Notes under the pieces: model-generated
Databases searched by the model: none
What the model saw: the letters and a program-made list of their open reading frames with translations, nothing else
What the model was told of the DNA's origin: nothing
Part shown: positions 1-6,356 of the stretch, piece after piece
Position numbering within the stretch: position 1 is the first letter of the stretch
How the letters are laid out: each line of letters opens with the position of its first letter
Translations under genes and position numbers: made by a program
Assembly: GCA_022013615.1 (NCBI GenBank)
Contig: JAKLQB010000076.1
Location: 1 to 9,546, forward strand
Length of the DNA: 9,546 nt
Direction: 5' to 3'
From: Desulfobacterales bacterium
Lineage (GTDB): Bacteria > Desulfobacterota > DSM-4660 > Desulfatiglandales > Desulfatiglandaceae

Positions 1-1500
1 ATAGAATATATGTTCAAGCACGCCCTGACCCAGGAGATCGTCTATAACGGTCTACTCAAAAAACAGCGCCGGGAAATCCATGAACAAATTGCGCAGGTGA
101 TGGAAAGTGTCTTCAAAGACAGGCTGGCGGAATTCAACGAGACTCTGGCCTATCATTTTGCCCGGGGTCAATCGGTTACCAAGGCAGTCGATTACCTGGT
201 AAAGTCGGGGGAAAAGAGCCTGGCAAGATATGCGGTGGAAGAAGCCCATCAGTACTTTAAGAAGGCCTATGACATCCTGGCGTCAAAAGAAGAGTTATCT
301 GAAGCAGAAAAAATCATCCTAATCGACCTTTTAAACAGCCGGGGCTATGCCTATTATTTCCTCGGCGAGTTTAAGGAATTCATCGATATATTCAGTACTC
401 ACCAGGCTCTGGCAGATTCCCTGGCCGACAAGGCCAGAGTCGGGATGTTCTACGCATGGTTCGGTACTGCCCATTTCATGGCAGGCAAATCAAAGGAATC
501 CTATGAATATCTGTGCAAAGGCCTGGAACTCGGCGAGAAGGCCGGCAACCAAAAAGTAGTGGGCTATGCCAGCACCTGGCTCACATGGGCATGTGCAGAA
601 CTGGGGCTTTTTGCTGAAGGTATTGGTTATGGTGAGAGGGCCCAGAAGATAGCTGAGTCGTTTTCTTCTGATCAATATCTCTTTTTCAAATCCCTCGCCG
701 GGCTTTGCATGATTTACTTTTACATGGGAGATACGCGCAGGGTTTTTGAAGGCGCAAAACGTCTTTTAGAATACGGTGAAAGAAATGCGAACAGCAGAAG
801 CAAAGTGATTGGCCATTGGATGAAATCATTTGGTCATTTGGCTGCCGGAGATATGAAGTTATCCCAAGAAAGTAGTGAAAAAGCAATCGAAGTTGCGTTG
901 GACCCTTTCTATTCTCAATTTCCAAAAATCACATTAGGCATGGCTTATTTTCTCGGCGGCCAGCTTCAGGAAGCTGAAAATGTTCTTCAATCCTGCCTAA
1001 AATTCTGTGAGAAGCACGGTGAGGGGGAACTTTCTCTACCATGCAAGTGCTTTTTGGCCCCGATCTTGATTGCCAAAGGCCAGATGCAGCAAGGGAGAGA
1101 ACTAATGGAAAAGGCCCGTAAGACCCTGCTTAGAAATCAGAGGAGAGCGCCATATGCCATGTCTGAGTACATTCTTGGTGAAGTGAATTCACAAATAGCA
1201 ACAGGTCCGAAACCTCCCTTATCGATCATGGCCAAAAACATCGGCTTTTTGGTTAAAAACGTTCCATTTGCGACCAGAAAAGCCGAAGAACACTTTAACA
1301 AGGCTATTGATTTATCAAAAGAAATTGGCGTGAACGGCTATCTTGGACAAACTTACCTGAGCCTGGGTCTGCTATACAAAGCGACCAAGAGAACTGACCA
1401 GGCCAGGCAATGCATCTTGAAAGCTATTGATCTCTTCGAGGAATGCGAGGCAGAAGCCTTTCTTAATAAAGCAAATGAGGCACTTGATTCTTTAGTATAA
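1..1500 (+). CDS. C-terminal part of an adenylate-cyclase-type AAA ATPase with TPR repeats (5' end outside window)
   Basis: The frame is open from base 1, so the gene begins upstream; the first ATG at 10 is internal. The opening residues (IEY-MFKHALTQEIVYNGLL, then RREIHEQIA and a DRLAEFNETLAYHF segment) are typical of the junction between the STAND/AAA ATPase module and the TPR region of large class III adenylate/guanylate cyclase-like proteins. The rest is helical repeat: TPR-like units are visible around residues 80-95 (AHQYFKKAYDIL), 160-180 (YEYLCKGLELGEKAG), 320-340 (QLQEAENVL), and near the end (AEEHFNKAIDLSKEIG, GQTYLSLGLLYK, ARQCILKAIDLFEE). Such proteins are cytoplasmic signalling or regulatory proteins; the TPRs probably bind partners. 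The cyclase or other N-terminal domain is not in view, so the enzymatic activity cannot be stated. A serine/threonine kinase or LuxR-type protein with the same ATPase-TPR body is an alternative. The stop is TAA at 1498. Confidence 0.8.
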   Translation: MEYMFKHALTQEIVYNGLLKKQRREIHEQIAQVMESVFKDRLAEFNETLAYHFARGQSVTKAVDYLVKSGEKSLARYAVEEAHQYFKKAYDILASKEELSEAEKIILIDLLNSRGYAYYFLGEFKEFIDIFSTHQALADSLADKARVGMFYAWFGTAHFMAGKSKESYEYLCKGLELGEKAGNQKVVGYASTWLTWACAELGLFAEGIGYGERAQKIAESFSSDQYLFFKSLAGLCMIYFYMGDTRRVFEGAKRLLEYGERNANSRSKVIGHWMKSFGHLAAGDMKLSQESSEKAIEVALDPFYSQFPKITLGMAYFLGGQLQEAENVLQSCLKFCEKHGEGELSLPCKCFLAPILIAKGQMQQGRELMEKARKTLLRNQRRAPYAMSEYILGEVNSQIATGPKPPLSIMAKNIGFLVKNVPFATRKAEEHFNKAIDLSKEIGVNGYLGQTYLSLGLLYKATKRTDQARQCILKAIDLFEECEAEAFLNKANEALDSLV

Positions 1501-1635
1501 AAGCAGTTTTGTCCTTTTAATAGACATCAATATATTGTGGTTTTGATTATTGTCCTAAAATTTATGATACTGCTATTAATCGGAAAAGAATTGGCCGTCT
1601 CGATTTCTTTGATTTCTCCAACAAAACTGGAATAA

Positions 1636-1746
1636 TCAAGAGCCAAAAAACCTTGTGATATCCTCAATCCGAGTTTTCAGGGCATAGCGGGCGATATCTG
1701 CTATGATTCGGTACATATCAAGGTCTTGAAATCCTGGGATATCCAT
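1636..1746 (-). CDS. Possible 36-residue small protein, unrecognised
   Basis: This minus-strand ORF encodes 36 residues beginning MDIPGFQDLDMYRI and ending EDITRFFGS. It is not a family I recognise. Support comes from its surroundings: a GAAGG ribosome-binding site lies six bases before the ATG, and a promoter with a perfect TATAAT lies about 80-110 bases upstream on the same strand. The peptide is amphipathic in character (alternating hydrophobic and charged residues in the IIADIARYALKTRIEDI part), consistent with one helix, and has no transmembrane segment. It could be a true small protein, the start of a gene truncated by a frame change (a neighbouring frame stays open after the stop), or chance. 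Coding status is uncertain because it is so short. Confidence 0.35.
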   Translation of the reverse strand: MDIPGFQDLDMYRIIADIARYALKTRIEDITRFFGS

Positions 1747-1825
1747 AACATACCTTCAAAAATTGAATCTTCAGGGTGAGTTTAGTTATCTTGAGATACT
1801 CCAACCAAAATTTGCCTTGGAATAG

Positions 1826-1854
1826 ATTATATGATATCAGTTACATATCCGCAA
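1826..1854 (-). promoter_or_regulatory. Sigma-70-type promoter reading leftward toward the 36-codon ORF
   Basis: On the minus strand TTGCGG (1849-1854) is followed by a 17-base spacer and a perfect TATAAT (1826-1831). The -35 box matches only the TTG half of the consensus, but spacing is ideal and the -10 is exact. Transcription would start near 1819 and give a leader of about 70 bases before the ATG at 1746. In an AT-rich gap a chance match is possible. Confidence 0.4.
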
Positions 1855-1980
1855 TTTCTGTGTGGTTTTAAATAGTTGCTGGGATGGAAAGGTACCAGTT
1901 ATTGTATTATCCAAAATCGTATTTATTGCATATTTCCGATTTAACTTAATAACGTTGGGCTACCAAAAAGGAGCAATAAA

Positions 1981-2430
1981 ATGAATTATCGAGCTTTCAT
2001 TTTCGATGACCAGAAAGATATTCGACAGGTATTATGTTCATTGTTTGATCGTAGAGGATATGAAGTCTTTGCTTTCCCACATCCAGGTACATGCCCACTA
2101 AGCGAAGAGGAAATATGCCCTTGTCCAATTGAACAGACATGTACAGATGTGATTTTATCAGACGTGAATATGCCCATTAAGAACGGGCTAAATTTTTTAG
2201 AAGAGCAAATTCAAAAGGGATGTAGATGTAAGCACTTTGCTCTGATGTCTGGAGATTTTACGGATGGAGATGTTTCTAAAGCAAAATCATTGGGAATAAA
2301 GATATTCAAAAAGCCATTTAAACTAAAAGAAGTAATCAATTGGCTTGATCAAATTGAGAACGATATTGACCCGAAAAGAAAACTTTCAGATTGGTTTTTA
2401 GAAAGGATGCCACAAATTTCAGAAGACTAG
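1981..2430 (+). CDS. Single-domain response regulator with a cysteine-rich insertion
   Basis: The 149-residue protein is a stand-alone receiver (REC) domain with no output domain. The acidic pair is D9-D10, the phosphoacceptor is D61 in the ILSDVNMP motif, the switch serine is S90 (ALMSGD) and the conserved lysine is K111 (KKPF). Between strand 2 and the phosphorylation strand there is an insertion with C38, C46, C48 and C54 (C-x7-C-x-C-x5-C), and a second pair, C81 and C83, sits in the next helix-strand loop. Six cysteines around the active-site face are unusual for receivers and suggest a metal, Fe-S or redox site. The start is supported by AAGGAG at 1968-1973, seven bases before the ATG. 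No kinase lies next to it; the hybrid kinase at the right edge is 6 kb away on the other strand. It probably acts as a phosphorelay intermediate or by protein contact. The receiver assignment is secure; the metal or redox idea is inference. Confidence 0.85.
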   Translation: MNYRAFIFDDQKDIRQVLCSLFDRRGYEVFAFPHPGTCPLSEEEICPCPIEQTCTDVILSDVNMPIKNGLNFLEEQIQKGCRCKHFALMSGDFTDGDVSKAKSLGIKIFKKPFKLKEVINWLDQIENDIDPKRKLSDWFLERMPQISED

Positions 2431-2439
2431 GAGGCTGTC

Positions 2440-2469
2440 CGAGAATAGACTGATTGGCCCATTTTCTCG
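2440..2469. repeat. Inverted repeat CGAGAA / TTCTCG just after the receiver gene
   Basis: Perfect six-base arms at 2440-2445 and 2464-2469 are separated by 18 bases. No T-run follows, so it is not a standard terminator. It may belong to the end of a decayed insertion element. Confidence 0.35.
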
Positions 2470-2569
2470 AAACAATTTTGGAATTATTTTGAAGGATACG
2501 CGTCTCTAAATCATAAGTCAACTAAAACACTGTGATAATGGAACGGGAAAGATTAGTGAAAACAACAAG

Positions 2570-2602
2570 ATATAGCGGTTTTTATATTGACAACAGCTAT
2601 AT
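2570..2602. repeat. Inverted repeat ATATAGC / GCTATAT with TTGACA inside, operator-like
   Basis: Perfect seven-base arms at 2570-2576 and 2596-2602 flank a 19-base centre that contains a consensus -35 hexamer, TTGACA at 2587-2592. The best -10 at the right distance (TAGTCT at 2610-2615) is poor. The arrangement looks like an operator over a promoter, as found before toxin-antitoxin or abortive-infection operons, which would suit the HEPN remnant downstream, but no intact operon follows. Confidence 0.3.
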
Positions 2603-2617
2603 TTAGTGGTAGTCTTC

Positions 2618-2639
2618 TTTTACGATTTTAAAAGTAAAA
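2618..2639. repeat. Small inverted repeat TTTTAC / GTAAAA
   Basis: Six-base arms at 2618-2623 and 2634-2639 surround a 10-base AT-rich loop. The stem is weak and function is unknown. Confidence 0.25.
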
Positions 2640-2845
2640 TGACTCAACTCCTGATTTTGGCAAGAGGTCCGGGACGTCCTTAAATATTTCAATAACTCAA
2701 CACAGCCTGCATTTATCCGATTCAGTGATTGAATTAACCAAACAAGCTATGCAGCGACTATACCGTATCGATGGTTTTGATTCTGCCGGGGTATGGATGC
2801 TAAAATAAAATCGAATCGCGAAAGGAGTTCTGAAAGGGGAATCAG

Positions 2846-3148
2846 ATGAGATATTACGCATGTTTTGACGGTTATGGGCATTTAAGAAATGCCATTAGCG
2901 AAAAGGAATTGACCGAAAAACACAATAATGACCCTGATGAATTCTTGAAGGCAATGTGTAGTTCGTGTATAGCGCACGGGACGTCCATCAACAGGGCCTA
3001 TTATGCCATGTTTTATGCTGTATTGGCATTTCTTGTGCTGGAAAAGAAAGAGACCCCGAAGCACGGAGGCGTCATTGCGATTTTTGATAGGGACTTTGTG
3101 AAAAAGGGGGTCCATAGGTTTATAAGAAATGGGTCAAGTCCCAGTTAA
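2846..3148 (+). pseudogene. Truncated HEPN-domain protein (UPF0332 type)
   Basis: Residues about 45-90 of this 100-residue ORF match the UPF0332 HEPN family well: GTSINRAYYAMFYAVLAF, then a KHGGVIAIF segment and DFVKKGV. Intact members are usually about 120-140 residues, start with a short helix leading into the NRAYYA motif, and continue past FVKKG with another helix and the C-terminal part of the bundle. Here the match stops at about residue 90 and the ORF ends with unrelated residues (HRFIRNGSSPS); neither other plus frame resumes the family. The first ~42 residues (MRYYACFDGYGHLRN onward) also do not resemble the family and could be a separate small protein joined to the HEPN piece. A good site (AAAGGGGA, about 2834-2841) precedes the ATG, so it may still be translated. 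HEPN proteins of this type are often paired with nucleotidyltransferases in toxin-antitoxin modules; no partner is present. Most likely a non-functional remnant. Confidence 0.65.
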
Positions 3149-3215
3149 ATGGGCCACAGTGAAATTGATACGGCATTTCACATGGTAAATTTACTTTTAA
3201 CGAGATAAATCTGCT
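3110..3215. mobile_element. Possible insertion-sequence end next to the HEPN break point
   Basis: Where the HEPN match ends, the DNA changes to a stretch containing AGTCCCAGTTAAATGGGCCAC (about 3135-3155, quoted here only in outline) followed by GTGAAATTGATA. Sequences of the form CAGTTAAA-TGG-CCAC, repeated with variation, are found at the ends of IS21-like elements. No transposase, no defined terminal repeat and no target duplication can be shown, so this is a resemblance only. Confidence 0.2.
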
Positions 3216-3263
3216 TTTGACTCCTGTTTAAAGAGGGTTGACTGACAGAGGGGTTTTCAGGCA

Positions 3264-3782
3264 ATGGTGAAGCAAGCACGACCATGGGTGTTATTGATCG
3301 TGGGGGCACTTATCCTTGCCTCTGCCTTTTGCTCTCCCAAGGACGATGAGAGGGCGCTCAGGGAGTTGGTGGAAAAGGCCGCCCGCTTTGCTGAACAGCA
3401 TGACATAGGCGGAATTATGGACTTGACCACCGAAGACTTTCAGGCCCAGCCGGGTGATCTGGACCGCCGAGGGTCAAAAGGGATCCTCTTTATGACCTTC
3501 AGACACTACGGAGAACTGAAAGTGTTCCATCCCCAACCGAGCGTTGATCTTGAATCCGGAGAGGGTGGGCCCTCCGTATCCGTCCCCTTCCTGATCGTCA
3601 AAAAGGATCAATCCCTACCCGAACTGAAAGAACTCTATAGCGATCCCAAGGGCTGGATGGAGAAGGCAGGCGAGATTGCTGACCTTTACCGCTTCAAGCT
3701 CAAGGTGGCGAAAGTGGATGGCAACTGGCTGGTAAAAAGAGCCTACCTTGAAAGATTCACCGGGATGGGTTTCAGCAATTAA
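3264..3782 (+). CDS. Exported protein or lipoprotein, NTF2/SnoaL-like, function unknown
   Basis: The 172-residue product begins with a positively charged N-terminus and a hydrophobic core (WVLLIVGALILASAF, residues 8-22) followed by Cys23. The cysteine suggests a lipoprotein, but the preceding residues (S-A-F-C) fit the lipobox poorly because of Phe at -1; alternatively signal peptidase I could cut after A19-S20-A21. The mature part starts with a charged helix (KDDERALRELVEKAARFAEQHD), then an MDLTTEDF segment and later strands ending in VDGNWLVKRAYLERF. This helix-then-curved-sheet pattern, with the terminal 'vdGnWlVkra', is typical of NTF2-like domains, which commonly bind small ligands or act as scaffolds. 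I do not recognise a specific family. The start is supported by GAGGGG ten bases before the ATG. It lies 62 bases before the radical SAM gene in the same direction and may be co-transcribed. Confidence 0.7.
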   Translation: MVKQARPWVLLIVGALILASAFCSPKDDERALRELVEKAARFAEQHDIGGIMDLTTEDFQAQPGDLDRRGSKGILFMTFRHYGELKVFHPQPSVDLESGEGGPSVSVPFLIVKKDQSLPELKELYSDPKGWMEKAGEIADLYRFKLKVAKVDGNWLVKRAYLERFTGMGFSN

Positions 3783-3844
3783 AAGGGCAGGTCGGTTCCA
3801 AAACGATTTGATAGCAAGATAAGAAATGAAAAGGGATACACGTT

Positions 3845-6098
3845 ATGCCGACATCAAACGACGCCAAGGGAACAGACATCCAACCGGACCGACCCGATAT
3901 CCTGTTTTTATTTTGTCCCTATATGGGCCATCCGCCGCCGCACCGGTTCGATATTACCCTGGGGGCCGGATACCTGGCCGCCTATTTGAAAAAAAAAGGG
4001 ACTCAAGGCCGGTTTTTACTATGGCTGGTATGACAACGATCCGGACTTCAGCCAAATACGGGCCCATATCGAGGGCTGCCGGCCACGGTGCGTGGGCTTT
4101 ACCGTATACGGGTCCAATTTGCCGGAGACGGTGGCCCTATCGCGCGTCATAAAAAAGGCCTATCCCCACATACCGATCCTCTGGGGGGGGCCGGACGTCC
4201 GTTTCAACCCGCAACGGCTGGTGGAAAAATATCCTGATGGTGTGGACGTGTGCATCTCGGGTGAAGGCGAAAAGCCCTTAGCGACCCTGCTGAGCACAAA
4301 TCCCCCCTTCTCCGATGATACCCTGGCCGCCATTCCCGGTATTTGCTTTCTGAATCGTGACACCGGAAAAATTATATATCGTCAGCCGGGCCGGACCCTG
4401 CTGGAAGATCATCGCGACGAACTGGAAAAACTGCAGGCCCTGGATATCTACCCGTCGCCCTATTTGGAAGGGGTCATTCCGGCGGACTACTACAGTGATA
4501 AAACGGTAAGCGGTATCTTCACCTCCCGGGGGTGTCCGTTTAAATGCATCTATTGTCAGTTCAGCTCCCTGACGCATCATCAGGTGCTGTTTCATTCGGT
4601 TGAGCGGGTTTTGGCCGAAATCGAGTGGATTCACGCCCGGGTGCGCGCCCGCCATCCGGATAAAGACGCCATCATGATCATGATTTACGATGAAGCCCTG
4701 ACGCTGTCGCGCAAACGGATTGAAACCTTATGCCACAGGTTGATCGAGGCCGACTTCAACCCGCCGCTAAGGTTATGGATTGACACCCGCGCCGACCATG
4801 TGGATGAAGCCTTGCTGGCCTTATTGAGGCGCGCGGGGGCCAAGAAGATCAATTTCGGACTGGAATCGGCCGTCCCGCGGGTCTTGAAGACCATCGGCAA
4901 GGTGGCGCCCCACAAGCAGCGTGAGCCCGACAATGTGGGTACCGAAAACCGTTTTCTTGATTCGGTTCAAAAAGCTGTTATGTGGAGCAAAAACCAAGGA
5001 CTGTTCACATCGGTGAGTATCATTGTGGGTTTGCCCGGAGAAACCCTGGCGGATGCCGAGCAAACCCTTGGGTTTGTAAAAAAGCTGGATGCGGATCACT
5101 ATTCTCACAATTTCTTAAACGTGCTGGAGGGGACTGAGCTGGCCCAACAGGCCGGAAGATGGGGCTATGAATGGCAAGACTTTCCCCGGGGATATATGGG
5201 CAAATACGGTCATCGCTATACCAAAGCGCCCATTGCGACCCGCTCTCTGCAGCCTTTGAGAAATGCCATGGTGTTTCAACGCGACCGCAACCGTTTCGGT
5301 TTTCTGCTGCGGGGATGGTATTACGGGCTCAAGTGCGCGCACCTGGCCGACCGGGGCACGCCCTTTAAACCCTTTGTTTTGAGCATCGACACCCATCCGC
5401 AGGATTCGCCTTTTTCCAAAAAATTTCTGTCCACGTATCTCGGGTTTTCGGTAACCCTGTTTTGTCCGCAAGCCCTATATTCGGGGGATGACGATTTCCT
5501 ACGACTGTTTGCGGACTTCCCCCTGGGAAACGGCCTGTTGTACCTTTTACCGCAAGCAGGAGAAGCACCGGCCCGAATCCGGGGGATAGAGGAGGCCGAC
5601 CACAGTACCCCCTATTATTTGGCCTTTAAGACCTTGGACCGGACCCCTATTCCTGATGACGGACGCCACGTTTTTTTGACCGTGGAAGACGGCGACGATG
5701 TCGAATGCCTGGCACACGTCATGGACAGCCTCTCCACCGACGGCAACATCACCTTAAGCCATGACCGGGCTGAGGCCCTCCCCTTCGATCTTTTTGAATC
5801 ATGTCGCTGGTTTCGCTGGTTTGATATGGCCTGTCCGGCCCGGTGGTTGACCCACCTCTACGCCGACGCCCGCCACAATTTGCGCCCATGCGTACACTTC
5901 CCCGCCGTCGGTACGATTCAAGAACATCTCCCTTTGGCGGCCTTCCGGCAGCGCATCGCCGAGCAAATCCAAAGCAAACTGCGCACCCGCGGCTGCCTGC
6001 AATGCCGCATCAAGGACAACTGTCCTCAATGTATCGCCCCGTTTCCGTTAACCGACTCGGAATATTGCCGATTTCAGAAACGGATTCTGGGGTCTTGA
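3845..6098 (+). CDS. B12-binding radical SAM protein with SPASM-like C-terminus, split by a frame change at an A9 run
   Basis: The ATG at 3845 (AAGGGA at 3831-3836) opens a frame that encodes about 52 residues of a cobalamin-binding domain (PDILFLFCPYMGH, ITLGAGYLAAYLKKKG) and then stops at 4033. Removing one A from the run at 3989-3997 joins it to the second frame, giving GLKAGFYYGWYDNDPDF and a continuous 750-residue protein. In joined numbering, the B12-binding domain spans about 17-145 (LWGGPDVRF, ISGEGE), without a DxHxxG motif. The radical SAM core follows with C230-x3-C234-x2-C237 (GCPFKCIYC), NFGLESA and VGLPGET, and then a ~240-residue tail. The tail ends in C653, C663, C682, C717, C720, C726, C729 and C741, with a CxxCx5CxxC core that resembles a SPASM domain for auxiliary Fe-S clusters. 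Expected chemistry is methylation or another radical modification, perhaps of a peptide; the substrate is unknown. Intact, frameshifted and sequencing-error readings are all possible. Without repair only the part from about 4092 could be made separately. Confidence 0.8.
3989..3997 (+). repeat. Run of nine A at the frame change in the radical SAM gene
   Basis: TTG is followed by A9 and GGG. Nine A keep the short upstream frame, which stops at 4033; eight (or eleven) A would join the upstream and downstream frames. A run of this length is prone to replication slippage, transcriptional slippage and sequencing error. Confidence 0.85.
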
Positions 6099-6110
6099 GC
6101 AGCCATTCGG

Positions 6111-6115
6111 AAGGA
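6111..6115 (+). promoter_or_regulatory. Ribosome-binding site that favours the GTG start at 6123
   Basis: AAGGA stands seven bases before the GTG at 6123. The ATG at 6121 would be in another frame that stops after 19 codons, and the in-frame ATG at 6138 has its G-rich stretch directly abutting it, too close for binding. Confidence 0.5.
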
Positions 6116-6122
6116 TGTTGAT

Positions 6123-6356
6123 GTGGTCCTTAGGGGGATGGAGGTTTATCGACCAATTCCCGAGGTTCTTGAAGAACTAAGAGTGTTGGAGAAGGAATGT
6201 GGGGGTCCGGGTGCCAAAACAGAACGGACAACCGGTCATGTAAGCACACTCAGGTTTGATAGTGAAAATGAGCTAAATGATTACCTTGAATCGCTTGGTG
6301 ACGAGATAACAGGGTTTTATGAGTGTCAGTCAGAATCTCGACCGTATAACTTTTAA
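6123..6356 (+). CDS. Small protein of unknown function behind the radical SAM gene
   Basis: The ORF encodes 77 residues from a GTG start. The N-terminal half is a charged helix (IPEVLEELRVLEKECGG); a Gly-Pro-Gly link follows, and the C-terminal half (HVSTLRFDSENELNDYLESLG, then ITGFYECQSESRPYNF) reads as a strand-helix-strand unit. It has two cysteines and no signal peptide or membrane segment. I do not recognise the family. It follows the radical SAM stop by 24 bases in the same direction and may be co-transcribed with it. It shows no known RiPP leader (no Nif11- or nitrile-hydratase-type leader, no repeat core), so a role as substrate of the radical SAM enzyme is only a possibility. The two halves have different character, so a fusion of remnants cannot be excluded. 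Confidence 0.5.
   Translation: MVLRGMEVYRPIPEVLEELRVLEKECGGPGAKTERTTGHVSTLRFDSENELNDYLESLGDEITGFYECQSESRPYNF

Larger units (their letters stand above)
1501..1980. other. 480-base AT-rich gap, mostly without an assigned gene
   Basis: The gap separates the TPR gene from the receiver gene. On the minus strand it holds a possible small gene with its own promoter (1636-1746 and 1826-1854, listed separately). Downstream of that small ORF, another minus frame stays open without a start codon down to about 1530 and could be protein debris. On the plus strand a weak promoter-like pair for the receiver gene could be TTGCTG at 1876-1881 and TATTGT at 1900-1905 with an 18-base spacer, but both hexamers match the consensus poorly. 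No terminator with a T-run was found after the TPR gene, and no sigma-54 site was seen. Confidence 0.5.
2431..2845. other. 415-base gap with small inverted repeats and possible insertion-element scars
   Basis: No convincing complete gene was seen. The gap begins right after the receiver stop with a GAGGCTGTCCGAGAATA segment that recalls the terminal repeats of IS1182/IS5-type elements, and contains three inverted repeats (listed separately) and a GGGACGTCCTTAAATATT segment around 2671-2688 that recalls sequences flanking IS200-like tyrosine transposases in Desulfobacterota. These resemblances are from memory and no transposase or matching second end is present. One plus frame stays open from about 2671 to the TAA at 2806 and ends in a protein-like stretch (VIELTKQAMQRLYRIDGF), possibly a gene remnant. 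Confidence 0.35.

Noticed and set aside
2670..2986. The ten-base string CGGGACGTCC occurs at 2670-2679 and again at 2977-2986
   Set aside because: The second copy lies inside the conserved HEPN coding motif, and many ten-base repeats are expected by chance in a window of this size.
3238..3263. TTGACT at 3238-3243 as a promoter for the exported protein
   Set aside because: The matching -10 position falls on the start codon of the gene and has no TATAAT-like sequence.
3826..4152. A 108-residue plus-strand ORF across the start of the radical SAM gene
   Set aside because: Its residues (rich in Arg, Pro, Gly) resemble no protein, while the other two frames carry the cobalamin domain on each side of the A9 run. 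It is a shadow.
4278..5471. Several minus-strand ORFs of 80-125 residues opposite the radical SAM gene
   Set aside because: They overlap a gene with clear motifs, have no family resemblance, and are shadows of its codon pattern.
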